A DNA stretch of 33,464 nt from an uncultured Azohydromonas sp. GTDB taxonomy: Bacteria; Pseudomonadota; Gammaproteobacteria; Burkholderiales; Burkholderiaceae_C. The notes under the pieces are model-generated. The model was given only the letters and a program-made list of their open reading frames with translations. It searched no databases and had not been told where the DNA came from. Of this stretch, positions 7,310 through 16,584 are shown in pieces; position 1 is the first letter of the stretch, and the number at the start of each line of letters is the position of its first letter. Made by a program: the position numbers and the translations under genes. Where the stretch lies: assembly GCF_937926365.1 (NCBI RefSeq), contig NZ_CALAOH010000141.1, forward strand, positions 1 to 33,464, read 5' to 3'.

Positions 7310-8194
7310 CTACTGCACCAGCGGCGTGTCCGCCACCTCGAACGCCACGTGTTCGAGCTTGGCCGCGCTGCCCAGCACGCGCAGGTACTGCCGCAGCGCC
7401 GTGATCCAGGCCTGCTGCTGCAGCGACTGCAACACCGCCACGCGCACCTGCTCGAAGGGCAGCGGCTCGCCGCCCTCGCGCTCCAGCACCTCCACCACGT
7501 GCAGCCCATGGCGGCTGTGCACCAGGCGCGGCAGCACGCCGACCTCGGGATGGCCGAAGACCTCCTTGCCGAACTCCGGCACCACGTCCTGTGCCATCGC
7601 CCAGCCCAGTTCGCCGCCCTGGGCGCCGCTGGGGCAGTTGGACAGCTCGGCCGCGGCGCGGCCGAAGGCGCCGTCGCCGGCATCGGCGCAGCGCAGCTCC
7701 AGCAGCAGCGCCTCGGCGCGCTGGCGCAGCGCGTTGAGGTCCACGCCCGGCGTGACGGCGAACAGCACGTGGCGCAGGCGTACCCGCTCCGTGGCGCCGA
7801 AACGGGCCGGATGCGCGGCGTGGTGGCGCCGCAGCGCCTCCTCGTCCGGCTCGGGCAGGCGCAGCGCCAGGGCCAGCAGCTCGTCGATGGCCTGCGAGGC
7901 CGCGGCGCTGGTGCTGCCGTCGAGCTGCGGCACGTCGTCCGCGTCCAGCCGTCCCGCGCTGATCGCGGCCTGGCGCAGCAGCTCGATGCACGCGCGCTGG
8001 CGCAGCTCCGTCTCGTCCGGGCGCCGGCCCTGCGCGTGCAGCGGCACGCCGTTGACGCGCGCCACGGGCTCGTTGGGGTCCACCGTGGGCGCGGCCATCG
8101 CCGGGAAGTCGCCGTGCTGGTGGTGATGGGCCTTCTTCTGGCCGCCGCAACCGCAGCCGCCGTGGCCGCCGTGGCCGCCTCCGCATCCGCTCAT
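7310..8194 (-). CDS. Parvulin-type peptidylprolyl isomerase of the nar operon, with His/Cys/Gly-rich head
   Basis: A 294-residue protein, last in the nar operon, 50 bases after narI. Residues 1-30 are a metal-binding-like head (Gly/Cys/His-rich, with Cys4, His8, His11, Cys14, Cys16, His23-25 and His27). A helical segment follows (60-135), then a PpiC/rotamase domain at about 137-240: VRLRHVLFAVTP, CPSGAQGGELGW, VVPEFGKEVF, and SRHGLHVVEVLER. There is no signal peptide, so it acts in the cytoplasm, unlike SurA or PpiA. NifM-like parvulins assist nitrogenase; by analogy this one may help fold or load NarG/NarH. The start follows AGGA eight bases upstream. Parvulins at the end of nar operons are known in betaproteobacteria; the metal-rich head is discussed as a finding. 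Confidence 0.88.
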   Translation of the reverse strand: MSGCGGGHGGHGGCGCGGQKKAHHHQHGDFPAMAAPTVDPNEPVARVNGVPLHAQGRRPDETELRQRACIELLRQAAISAGRLDADDVPQLDGSTSAAASQAIDELLALALRLPEPDEEALRRHHAAHPARFGATERVRLRHVLFAVTPGVDLNALRQRAEALLLELRCADAGDGAFGRAAAELSNCPSGAQGGELGWAMAQDVVPEFGKEVFGHPEVGVLPRLVHSRHGLHVVEVLEREGGEPLPFEQVRVAVLQSLQQQAWITALRQYLRVLGSAAKLEHVAFEVADTPLVQ

Positions 8195-8244
8195 GGTTGA
8201 TTCCTGTCTCAAGTCTGTTGCGTAAGCACCGGTCTCGTGCAGCT

Positions 8245-9048
8245 TCAGTGCGTGCCGTGCGACGGCTTCACCGTCCCGGCCGTGGCCGTGCCATGCACCT
8301 GCACCGCCGGACGCCCCACCGTGTTCTCCAGCGTGCGCCGCGGCGCCAGGTGGCCCGCGGGCAGGTTCAGCCGGCGGCTGCGCACCACCTGGTACGGGCG
8401 CAGCACGTAGGCCACCGAGGCCAGGCCGCTCCATACGTGCACCAGCCGCGTGAAGGGGAAGACCAGGAACAGCGTCATGCCCAGGACCATGTGGACCTTG
8501 AACACCCAGCCCACCTGCGCCAGCTCGGCGCCATCGACGCGGAAGGTCACCACGCGCTGCGCCCAGTCGGCCAGCACCAGCATCACGCTGCCGTCCATGT
8601 GCTGCGCGGAGAACGGGATGCTCGCCAGCCCCAACGCCAGCTGCACCCACAGCAGCCCCAGCAGCAGGATGTCGCTGGGCTTGGAGGTGGCGCGGATACG
8701 CGGGTCCGACAGCCGGCGGTTGAGCAGGATGTTCACGCCCGTGAAGGCCATCAGCCCGGCAATGCCGCCGCTGACCATGGCGATGAGCTGCTTGGCGCCG
8801 GACCCCAGGAAGGGCTCGTACAGCGCGTGCGGCGTGAGCATGCCCACCGTGTGGCCGAACATCAGGAACAGCACGCCGGCGTGGAACAGGTTGCTGCCCA
8901 CGCGCAGGCTGCCGGCGCGCAGCAGCTGCGAGCTGTCGCTCTTCCACGTGTACTGGTCGCGGTCGAAGCGGATCAGGCTGCCGACGACGAAGACGGCCAG
9001 GCAGATGTAGGGATAGAGGCCGAAGAAGAAGTGGTCCAGGGCTTTCAT
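8245..9048 (-). CDS. narI: Respiratory nitrate reductase gamma subunit (cytochrome b)
   Basis: A 267-residue membrane subunit that oxidises quinol at the periplasmic side and passes electrons through two b haems to NarH. Five hydrophobic helices are visible. The four axial haem ligands are in place: His56 (NLFHAGV), His66 (FGHTVGM), His186 (KVHMVLG) and His204 (RLVHVWS), essentially the E. coli numbering (56, 66, 187, 205). The C-terminal tail after residue 225 is polar and about 40 residues long, somewhat longer than the E. coli protein (225 residues). The start overlaps the narJ stop by four bases (ATGA), which couples translation. Confidence 0.97.
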   Translation of the reverse strand: MKALDHFFFGLYPYICLAVFVVGSLIRFDRDQYTWKSDSSQLLRAGSLRVGSNLFHAGVLFLMFGHTVGMLTPHALYEPFLGSGAKQLIAMVSGGIAGLMAFTGVNILLNRRLSDPRIRATSKPSDILLLGLLWVQLALGLASIPFSAQHMDGSVMLVLADWAQRVVTFRVDGAELAQVGWVFKVHMVLGMTLFLVFPFTRLVHVWSGLASVAYVLRPYQVVRSRRLNLPAGHLAPRRTLENTVGRPAVQVHGTATAGTVKPSHGTH

Positions 9049-9746
9049 GCTCGCGCTCCTTGGTTGGAAGCCGCGTGGGCGTTGTGCTTGCGCACGATGT
9101 GGATGGGTTGCGGCTGGCCGGGGGCGGCCTGTCCGCGGGTGCTGCAGCCGTCGAAGGCGGGCGGCTCGGCCCAGGCTTCGTCCAGGGGCTCGTCGGCCTC
9201 CACCTTCACGGCTTGCGGCTTCTCGCCGGCGAGCTCCAGCACCGCGGCGATGACGCAGGCGTAGGGGCTGCCGCGCTTGAGCAGCGCGCTGAAGATGGCG
9301 TTGAGGATGTGCGCCATCTCGCCCAGGAACTCGCGGCCCACCGCCGGCGGCTGCGTGGAGACGAACTCCAGCACCACCGGCAGGTAGTCCGGCAGTTCCT
9401 GGTCGCCGAGGTGCAGCCCCGCCCGCGCGTAGGTGTTGATCAGGTCGATCATGGCCGGGCCGCGCTCGCGCGAGTCGCCGTGCACATGCTCGAACAGGTG
9501 CAGCGAGGTGGCGCGGCCGCGGTCGAAGGTGTCGACGAACTGCGCCTCGACCTCGAACGGGTCAGCCACGCCGAGCACCTTCATGAGTTGCCTCAACTCG
9601 GCACGGCGCGCGGCGGGCAGCGCCGCCTCGTCGTCCAGCGCCCGCGCCAGCTCGGGCAGCGCCGCGCGCAGTTCGGGGCCCGGGTAGCCCAGCAGCGCCG
9701 CCAGCACGCGGGCCGTGAGCCGGTGGTTCTTCACCTTGTTGAACAT
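9045..9746 (-). CDS. narJ: Nitrate reductase molybdenum cofactor assembly chaperone
   Basis: A 233-residue all-helical chaperone of the NarJ/TorD family. It binds the NarG N-terminus, holds apo-NarGH in the cytoplasm and permits molybdenum cofactor insertion and membrane docking. Diagnostic stretches are LTARVLAALLGYP near the N-terminus, the FVDTFDRGRATSLHLFEHVHGDSRERG signature at about 70-96 (recognised in pieces), and DYLPVVLEFVSTQP. The tail after about 190 is acidic then Pro/Gln-rich. I chose the ATG at 9746 rather than the GTG one codon earlier because AAGGAG is six bases from it. It sits between narH (17-base gap) and narI (four-base overlap). Confidence 0.96.
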   Translation of the reverse strand: MFNKVKNHRLTARVLAALLGYPGPELRAALPELARALDDEAALPAARRAELRQLMKVLGVADPFEVEAQFVDTFDRGRATSLHLFEHVHGDSRERGPAMIDLINTYARAGLHLGDQELPDYLPVVLEFVSTQPPAVGREFLGEMAHILNAIFSALLKRGSPYACVIAAVLELAGEKPQAVKVEADEPLDEAWAEPPAFDGCSTRGQAAPGQPQPIHIVRKHNAHAASNQGARA

Positions 9747-9763
9747 CACGTGCTCCTTGCCTC

Positions 9764-11296
9764 TCAGACGCTGGCCTGGATGGGAATCGTGCGGCGCTTC
9801 TTGGCGCCGAACAGGCTCGTTTCGCCCGCACCATCCGAGCAGCCGTTGCCGAAGCTGAAGCCGCAGCCGCCGCGCACGTCGAAGGCGTTCTCGGCGTACT
9901 CGCGGTGCGTGGTCGGGATGACGAATCGGTCCTCGTAGTTGGCGATGGCCATGGTCTGGTACATCGCCTCGACCTCGGCCTGGTTCAGCCCCACCTGCGA
10001 CAGCGCGGCCAGGTTCTCGCGCCCTTCCACGTGCTTGTCGCGCTGGTAGGCGCGCATGGCCAGCATGCGCTCCAGCGCGCGCACCACGGGCTTTTCATCG
10101 CCGGCGGTCAGCAGGTTGGCGAGGTACTGCACGGGGATGCGCATCTGCTGCACGTCCGGTATCTCGCCGTTGACGCCCAGGTGCCCGGCCTGCGCGGCCG
10201 AGGTGATGGGCGACAGCGGCGGCACGTACCAGACCATGGGCAGCGTGCGGTACTCGGGGTGCAGCGGCAGCGCCACCTTCCACTCCACCGCCATCTTGTA
10301 GACGGGGCTGCGGCGCGCGGATTCCAGCCAGGCCTCGGGGATGCCGTCGGCGCGCGCCTGCTCGATCACCAGCGGGTCGTTCGGGTCCAGGAAGATGTCG
10401 AGCTGCGCCTGGTAGAGGTCCTTGTCGCGCTCCACGCTGGCGGCGGCCTTGATGCGGTCGGCGTCATAGAGCAGCACGCCCAGGTAGCGGATGCGGCCCA
10501 CGCAGGTCTCGGAGCACACGGTGGGCTGGCCGGCCTCGATGCGCGGGTAACAGAAGATGCACTTCTCCGCCTTGCCGGTCTCCCAGTTGTAGTAGATCTT
10601 CTTGTACGGGCAGCCCGAGACGCACATGCGCCAGCCGCGGCACTTGTCCTGGTCGATGAGGACGATACCGTCCTCCTCGCGCTTGTAGATCGAGCCCGAG
10701 GGGCAGGAGGCCACGCACGCCGGATTGAGGCAGTGCTCGCACAGGCGCGGCAGGTACATCATGAAGGTGTTCTCGAACTGGCCGACGATCTCCTTCTGCG
10801 CCGCCTCGAAGGTGGAGAGGTTGGCGTCCTTGCTGCGCTTGGAGAACTCGCCGCCCAGGATCTCCTCCCAGTTCGGGCCCCACTCGATCTTCTGCATGCG
10901 CTGGCCCGTGATCAGGCTGCGCGGGCGCGCGGTGGGCGCGGCCCTGCTCTCCGGCGCCGACTGCAGGTGGTCGTAGTCGAAGGTGAAGGGCTCGTAGTAG
11001 TCGTCGATCTGCGGCAGGTTAGGGTTGGCGAAGATGCGCATGAGCAGCTTCCACTTGCCGCCCTGGCGCGGCTCGATCGAGCCGTCGGCGTTGCGCGTCC
11101 AGCCGCCGTTCCACTTGTCCTGGTTCTCCCACTCCTTGGGGTAGCCGATGCCGGGCTTGGTCTCGACGTTGTTGAACCAGGCGTACTCCAGGCCCTTGCG
11201 GTTGGTCCAGACGTTCTTGCAGGTGACGGAACAGGTGTGGCAGCCGATGCACTTGTCCAGGTTCAGCACCATGCCGATCTGTGCACGTACTTTCAT
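9764..11296 (-). CDS. narH: Respiratory nitrate reductase beta subunit (iron-sulphur)
   Basis: A 510-residue cytoplasmic electron-transfer subunit. It carries four cysteine groups: Cys16/19/22/26 (CIGCHTCSVTC), Cys186/189/194/198, Cys219/225/229 with Trp222 (CRGWRMCVSGCP), and Cys246/249/261/265. Trp222 replaces a Cys in the third group, which is the family signature of a [3Fe-4S] cluster beside three [4Fe-4S] clusters. Length matches E. coli NarH (512). The start follows GGAG in the 30-base gap after narG. It bridges NarI haems to the NarG FS0 cluster. Confidence 0.98.
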   Translation of the reverse strand: MKVRAQIGMVLNLDKCIGCHTCSVTCKNVWTNRKGLEYAWFNNVETKPGIGYPKEWENQDKWNGGWTRNADGSIEPRQGGKWKLLMRIFANPNLPQIDDYYEPFTFDYDHLQSAPESRAAPTARPRSLITGQRMQKIEWGPNWEEILGGEFSKRSKDANLSTFEAAQKEIVGQFENTFMMYLPRLCEHCLNPACVASCPSGSIYKREEDGIVLIDQDKCRGWRMCVSGCPYKKIYYNWETGKAEKCIFCYPRIEAGQPTVCSETCVGRIRYLGVLLYDADRIKAAASVERDKDLYQAQLDIFLDPNDPLVIEQARADGIPEAWLESARRSPVYKMAVEWKVALPLHPEYRTLPMVWYVPPLSPITSAAQAGHLGVNGEIPDVQQMRIPVQYLANLLTAGDEKPVVRALERMLAMRAYQRDKHVEGRENLAALSQVGLNQAEVEAMYQTMAIANYEDRFVIPTTHREYAENAFDVRGGCGFSFGNGCSDGAGETSLFGAKKRRTIPIQASV

Positions 11297-11326
11297 GTCG
11301 GTACTCCGTGTCTTCTTGCGTGCGGG

Positions 11327-14300
11327 TCAGGCGTGTGCGGCCGCAACCGGCTCGTCATCCAGCCAATCGACCTTGGCCATCTTGCGCACCACGACGAACT
11401 CGTCGCGGTTGGTGCCGATGGTCCCGTAGTAGTTGAAGCCGTAGCTGTACTGGGCGTAGCCGCCGATCATGTGCGTGGGCTTGACCACCACGCGCGTGAC
11501 CGAGTTGTGGATGCCCCCGCGCGTGCCGGTGATCTCGGCCCCCGGCGTGTTGATGATCTTTTCCTGCGCGTGGTACATCAGCGTCATGCCCTCGTTCACG
11601 CGCTGGCTCACCACCGCGCGCGCGGCGATGGCGCCGTTGGCGTTGAACAGCTCGACCCAGTCGTTGTCCTGGATACCGGCCTTCTTCGCGTCCACCTCGC
11701 TCAGCCAGATGACGGGACCGCCGCGGTTGAGCGTCAGCATCATCAGGTTGTCGCTGTACGTGGAGTGGATGCCCCACTTCTGGTGCGGCGTGATGAAGTT
11801 GAGCGCGATTTCCTTGTGCCCGTTGGGCATGCGCTCCATCACCGGGCTCACGGCCTTGAGGTCCACCGGCGGGCGGTAGGCGACGAAGCCCTCGCCGAAG
11901 GCGCGCATCCAGTCATGGTCCTGGTAGAACTGCTGGCGCCCGGTGAGCGTGCGCCAGGGAATCAGCTCGTGCACGTTGGTGTAGCCGGCGTTGTACGAGA
12001 CCTTTTCGCTTTCCAGCCCGGACCAGGTGGGCGACGAGATGATCTTGCGCGGCTGCGACTGGACGTCGCGGTAGCGGATCTTCTCGTCCTCGCGGTGCAG
12101 CGCCAGGTGCGTGTGCTCCAGCCCCGTCTGCTTGCCCAGCGCGTCCCAGGCCTTCACCGCCACGTGGCCGTTGGTCTCGGGCGCCAGCATCAGCACGACC
12201 TCGGCCGCGTCGATGTCGGACTCGATCTTCGCCATGCCCTTGGAGACGCCGCTGTCCTGCACCACGCCGTTGAGCTCGCGCAGCGCCTGCACCTCGTCCT
12301 TGGTGTCCCAGCCGATGCCCTTGCCGCCGTTGCCCACTTTCTCCATCAAGGGGCCCAGCGCCGTGAAGCGCTTGAAGGTGTTGGGATAGTCGCGCTCGAC
12401 CACGGCGATGGACGGCGCCGTCTTGCCGGGGACCAGCTCGCACTCGCCCTTCTTCCAGTCCTTCACGCCGAAGGGCTGCGCCAGCTCGGCGGCGGTGTCG
12501 TGCATCAGCGGCGTGAGCACCACTTCCTTCTCGACGCCCAGGTGGCCGACGCAGACCTCGCTGAACTTCTTCGCGAAGCCCTTGTAGATCTCCCAGTCCG
12601 ACTTGGCCTGCCAGGCCGGGTCCACCGCCGCGGACAGCGGGTGGATGAAGGGGTGCATGTCGGAGGTGTTGAGGTCGTTCTTCTCGTACCAGGTCGCGGT
12701 GGGCAGCACGATGTCCGAGTACAGGCAGGTGGTGCTCATGCGGAAGTCGAGCGTGACCACCAGGTCCAGCTTGCCTTCGGGCGCCTTGGCGTGCCACTTC
12801 ACCTCGGTGGGCTTGGCCTCGTCCACGCCCAGGTCCTTGCCCTGCACGCCATGCGTGGTGCCCAGCAGGTGCTTCAGGAAGTACTCGTGTCCCTTGCCGG
12901 ACGAACCAAGGATGTTCGACCTCCAGACGAACATGTTGCGCGGCCAGTTGTCCGGATGGTCCGGGTCCTCGCAGCTCATCTGCAGCGAGCCGTCCTTGAG
13001 GCCCTGCACCACGAAGTCCTTGGGCTCCATGCCGCGCCGGGCCGCCTCGCGCGCCAGCGTCAGCGGATTCGTGCGCAGCTGCGGCGCGGAGGGCAGCCAG
13101 CCCATGCGCTCGGCGCGCACGTTGTAGTCGATCATGCTGCCGCCGAACTTCGACTTGTCGGCCAGCGGCGAGAGGATCTCGTCGACGCCCAGGCGCTCGT
13201 AGCGCCACTGGTCGGTGTGGGCGTAGAAGAAGCTGGTGCTGTTCATCTGGCGCGGCGGGCGCAGCCAGTCCAGCGCGAAGGCCAGCGCCGTCCAGCCGGT
13301 TTGCGGGCGCAACTTCTCCTGGCCCACGTAGTGCGCCCAGCCGCCGCCGCTCTGGCCGATGCAGCCGCACAGCATGAGCATGTTGATCACGCCGCGGTAG
13401 TTCATGTCGGCGTGGTACCAGTGGTTCATGGCCGCGCCGATGATGATCATCGACTTGCCGTGCGTCTTGTCCGCGGTGTCGGCGAACTGGCGCGCCACGG
13501 TGATGGCTTGCTCGCGCGGCACGCCCGTGATGCGCTCCTGCCACGCCGGCGTGTACGGATGGTCGTCGTCGTAGCTCCTGGCCGCGACCTCGCCGGGCAG
13601 CCCGCGCGCCACGCCGTAGTTGGCCACCAGCAGGTCGAACACCGTGGCCACCAGCGTGCTGCGGACCTCGCCCTCCTTGCCCAGCCTGATGCGCTGCACG
13701 GGCACGGCGCGGCGGATCACGTCGCCGGACTGCTGGTTGGCATTGAAGTGCGGCGTCTCGATGCCGCCGAAGTACGGGAAGGCGACCATGGCGGTCTCGG
13801 CCTCCAGGCCGTCCACGGCCGCGCCTTCCAGCGCGCTGAGCTTCAGTTTCACGGCCTGGCCGTGGCGGGCCTCCTTGGCCTCCAGGTTCCACTGGCCCTG
13901 CGCCTTGCTCCAGCGGAAACCGATGGAGCCGTTGGGCAGCACCACCTTGCCGGACTCGTCGAGGGCGACGGTCTTCCACTCCGGGTTCTCGGCCTGGCCC
14001 AGGTTGCCGTTGAAATCGCTGGCGCGCAGGTAGTGCGCGGGCACGAGGGCCTTGCTGCCGTCGGCCAGCGTCTGTTCCTCCAGTTGCACCAGCAACGGCA
14101 GATCGGTGTAGCGCCGGGCGTAGTCGTCGAAGTAGCTGCTTCGCTTGTCGAAATAGAACTCCTTGAGGATGACGTGGCCCATGGCCATGGCCAGGGCGGC
14201 GTCGGTGCCCTGCTTGGGGTGCATCCACAGGTCGCACAGCTTGGCGACCTCGGAGTAGTCGGGCGTGACCGCCACGGTCTTGGCGCCCTTGTAGCGGACC

Positions 14301-15109
14301 TCGGTGAAGAAGTGCGCGTCGGGGGTGCGCGTCTGGGGCACGTTGGAGCCCCAGGCGATGATGAAGTTGGAGTTGTACCAATCGGCCGACTCGGGCACGT
14401 CGGTCTGCTCGCCCCAGGTCTGCGGACTGGAGGGCGGCAGGTCGCAGTACCAGTCGTAGAAGCTCATGCACACGCCGCCGATGAGCGACAGGTAGCGCGA
14501 GCCCGCGGCGTAGCTGACCATGGACATCGCCGGGATGGGCGAGAAGCCGATGATGCGGTCCGGCCCGTGCTTCTTGGCGGTGTAGACGTTGGCCGCGGCG
14601 ATGATCTCGTTGACCTCGTCCCAGGTGCTGCGCACCATGCCGCCCAGGCCGCGCTGCTGCTGCCACTCGCGCCGCGCGTCGGCGTTCTCGACGATGTTGG
14701 CCCAAGCGTCCACCGGGCTCCTGGCCACCGCGCGCGCCGCGCGCCAGTGCTTCAGCAGCCGGCCGCGCACCATGGGGTACTTCACGCGGTTGGCCGAGTA
14801 CAGGTACCAGCTGTAGCTCGCGCCGCGGGCGCAGCCGCGGGGCTCGTGGTTGGGCAGGTCCGGGCGGGTGCGCGGGTAGTCGGTCTGCTGCGTCTCCCAG
14901 GTGACGATGCCGCCCTTGACGTAGATCTTCCACGAGCAGGAGCCCGTGCAGTTGGTGCCGTGGGTGGAGCGCACGATCTTGTCGTGCTGCCAGCGCGCGC
15001 GGTAGGCGTCCTCCCAGGTGCGGTCTTCGCCCGTGGTGACGCCGTGGCCGGCGGAGAAGCTCTCCCTGGGCTGCGAGAAGTGGGTGAGTCGGTCGAGGAA
15101 GTGGCTCAT
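11327..15109 (-). CDS. narG: Respiratory nitrate reductase alpha subunit (molybdenum)
   Basis: A 1260-residue catalytic subunit that reduces nitrate to nitrite at a Mo-bis-MGD centre on the cytoplasmic face. The FS0 [4Fe-4S] site with the unusual His ligand is visible: His50, Cys54, Cys58 (HGTNCTGSC) and Cys93. The Mo-binding Asp is Asp223 in the FYDWYCDLPP stretch, matching E. coli Asp222 plus the initiator Met. Further landmarks are SPQTWGEQTDVPESADW and PQTRTPDAHFF. Length agrees with the family (about 1247). The start has no clear Shine-Dalgarno; instead three copies of a seven-base repeat abut the ATG. It follows narK2 by 48 bases. Confidence 0.98.
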   Translation of the reverse strand: MSHFLDRLTHFSQPRESFSAGHGVTTGEDRTWEDAYRARWQHDKIVRSTHGTNCTGSCSWKIYVKGGIVTWETQQTDYPRTRPDLPNHEPRGCARGASYSWYLYSANRVKYPMVRGRLLKHWRAARAVARSPVDAWANIVENADARREWQQQRGLGGMVRSTWDEVNEIIAAANVYTAKKHGPDRIIGFSPIPAMSMVSYAAGSRYLSLIGGVCMSFYDWYCDLPPSSPQTWGEQTDVPESADWYNSNFIIAWGSNVPQTRTPDAHFFTEVRYKGAKTVAVTPDYSEVAKLCDLWMHPKQGTDAALAMAMGHVILKEFYFDKRSSYFDDYARRYTDLPLLVQLEEQTLADGSKALVPAHYLRASDFNGNLGQAENPEWKTVALDESGKVVLPNGSIGFRWSKAQGQWNLEAKEARHGQAVKLKLSALEGAAVDGLEAETAMVAFPYFGGIETPHFNANQQSGDVIRRAVPVQRIRLGKEGEVRSTLVATVFDLLVANYGVARGLPGEVAARSYDDDHPYTPAWQERITGVPREQAITVARQFADTADKTHGKSMIIIGAAMNHWYHADMNYRGVINMLMLCGCIGQSGGGWAHYVGQEKLRPQTGWTALAFALDWLRPPRQMNSTSFFYAHTDQWRYERLGVDEILSPLADKSKFGGSMIDYNVRAERMGWLPSAPQLRTNPLTLAREAARRGMEPKDFVVQGLKDGSLQMSCEDPDHPDNWPRNMFVWRSNILGSSGKGHEYFLKHLLGTTHGVQGKDLGVDEAKPTEVKWHAKAPEGKLDLVVTLDFRMSTTCLYSDIVLPTATWYEKNDLNTSDMHPFIHPLSAAVDPAWQAKSDWEIYKGFAKKFSEVCVGHLGVEKEVVLTPLMHDTAAELAQPFGVKDWKKGECELVPGKTAPSIAVVERDYPNTFKRFTALGPLMEKVGNGGKGIGWDTKDEVQALRELNGVVQDSGVSKGMAKIESDIDAAEVVLMLAPETNGHVAVKAWDALGKQTGLEHTHLALHREDEKIRYRDVQSQPRKIISSPTWSGLESEKVSYNAGYTNVHELIPWRTLTGRQQFYQDHDWMRAFGEGFVAYRPPVDLKAVSPVMERMPNGHKEIALNFITPHQKWGIHSTYSDNLMMLTLNRGGPVIWLSEVDAKKAGIQDNDWVELFNANGAIAARAVVSQRVNEGMTLMYHAQEKIINTPGAEITGTRGGIHNSVTRVVVKPTHMIGGYAQYSYGFNYYGTIGTNRDEFVVVRKMAKVDWLDDEPVAAAHA

Positions 15110-15130
15110 GCTCGTTGCTCGTTGCTCGTT
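15110..15130 (-). repeat. Three tandem 7-base repeats abutting the narG start
   Basis: GCTCGTT occurs three times in tandem on the plus strand (15110-15116, 15117-15123, 15124-15130), that is AACGAGC times three immediately before the narG ATG. A related GAGTTCGTT follows at 15131. The repeats occupy the place of the ribosome-binding site and are A-rich compared with neighbouring DNA. Confidence 0.9.
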
Positions 15131-15157
15131 GAGTTCGTTACTGCGGGACTGACGTGC

Positions 15158-16543
15158 TCAGCAGGGCATGGGCGCGTTGCGGCGGCTGTAGAACCACCAG
15201 GTGACGGCCACGCAGGTGACGTAGAAGACGATGAAGGCGTAGAGAGCGGCGTCCACCGAGCCGGTCATGGCGATGGAGCTGCCGTAGCTCTTGGGGATGA
15301 AGAAGCCGCCGTAGGCGCCGATGGCCGAGGAGAAACCCAGCACCGCGGCGGCTTCCTTGTTGGCGTCGCGCACGGCCTGTTCCTGGGCGGCGGGGTTCTT
15401 GTCCGCGGCGCGCTGGCGCTCGGTGAGGAAGATCACGGGGATCATGCGGAAGGTCGAGCCGTTGCCGATGCCCGAGGCCGCGAACAGCACCAGGAAGGAG
15501 ATCAGGAAGCCGGTGAAGCTGCCGCCCTGCCCCTCGTGCGGCAGGAACTTGATGACGGCCAGCACGCCCAGGCCCATGGCGATGAAGGTCCAGAAGGTCA
15601 CGCGGGCGCCGCCGAGCTTGTCCGCGAGCCAGCCGCCCACCGGGCGCACCAGGGCGCCGAACAGCGGGCCCAGCCAGGCGTACTGCAGCGCGTTGACGCC
15701 GGGGAACTGGCTCTTGATCAGCAGCGGGAAACCCGCCGAGTAGCCGATGAAGCTGCCGAAGGTGCCGATGTAGAGCCAGCACATCAGCCAGTTGTGCTTG
15801 CGCTTGAAGATGACGGCCTGGTCGGCGAAGGAAGCCTTGGCCTCGCTCAGGTCGTTCATGCCGAACCAGGCCGCCAGGGTCGAGGCGATGATGAACGGCA
15901 CCCAGATGAAGCCCGCGTTCTGCAGCCACATCGGCACTTGCTGGCCGGCCTTCTCCACCAGCTGCGCCTCGCCGCCCAGGCTGCCGAACACGCCGGCGGT
16001 GATGACCATGGGCACCACCAGCTGCACCAGCGACACGCCCAGGTTGCCCAGGCCGGCGTTGAGGCCCAGCGCGGTGCCCTTCTTCGCCTTGGGGAAGAAG
16101 AAGCTGATGTTGGCCATGGACGAGGCGAAGTTGCCGCCGCCGAAGCCGCACAGGATGGCCAGCAGCGCGAACACCTCGTAGGGCGTCTCGGGGTTCTGCA
16201 CCGCGAAGCCGATGCCCGTGGCCGGCAACAGCAGGCTGGCGGTGGAGATCGCCGTCCAGCGCCGCCCCCCCACGATGGGCACCATGAAGGAATAGAAGAT
16301 GCGCAGCGTGGCGCCGCACAGCGCCGGCAGCGAGGCCAGCCAGAACAGCTGATTGGTGGAGAACTTGAAGCCCACCGTGGGCAGGCTCACCACCACCACC
16401 GACCACACCATCCACACCGCGAAGGCCAGCGTGAGGGCGGGGATGGAGATCCAGAGGTTGCGCTGCGCAACCGACTGGCCGCGCTTCTGCCAGAACGCCG
16501 GATCTTCCGGTGCCCACTGGCCGATGACGTACGAGGAAGCCAT
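15158..16543 (-). CDS. narK2: NarK-type nitrate/nitrite transporter (second of the pair)
   Basis: A 461-residue, 12-helix MFS protein of the nitrate/nitrite porter family. The nitrate signature is seen at residues 163-171 (AGLGNLGVS), with a second Gly-rich one near the C-terminal helices (GFSSAIGAYGGFFIP). Arg81 in ATLRIFYSF corresponds to the substrate-binding arginine of helix 2 in E. coli NarK, and a further Arg lies in ALVRPVGGWLADKLGG. By position nearest narG, and by analogy to Pseudomonas and Paracoccus narK1K2, it is the likely nitrate/nitrite exchanger. It starts at the ATG preceded by AAAGGA and follows narK1 by 110 bases. The K1/K2 division is inference. Confidence 0.92.
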   Translation of the reverse strand: MASSYVIGQWAPEDPAFWQKRGQSVAQRNLWISIPALTLAFAVWMVWSVVVVSLPTVGFKFSTNQLFWLASLPALCGATLRIFYSFMVPIVGGRRWTAISTASLLLPATGIGFAVQNPETPYEVFALLAILCGFGGGNFASSMANISFFFPKAKKGTALGLNAGLGNLGVSLVQLVVPMVITAGVFGSLGGEAQLVEKAGQQVPMWLQNAGFIWVPFIIASTLAAWFGMNDLSEAKASFADQAVIFKRKHNWLMCWLYIGTFGSFIGYSAGFPLLIKSQFPGVNALQYAWLGPLFGALVRPVGGWLADKLGGARVTFWTFIAMGLGVLAVIKFLPHEGQGGSFTGFLISFLVLFAASGIGNGSTFRMIPVIFLTERQRAADKNPAAQEQAVRDANKEAAAVLGFSSAIGAYGGFFIPKSYGSSIAMTGSVDAALYAFIVFYVTCVAVTWWFYSRRNAPMPC

Positions 16544-16584
16544 GGAACGGTTCCTTTCGTGGAAAGAGGAGAAGAGGAAAAGGA

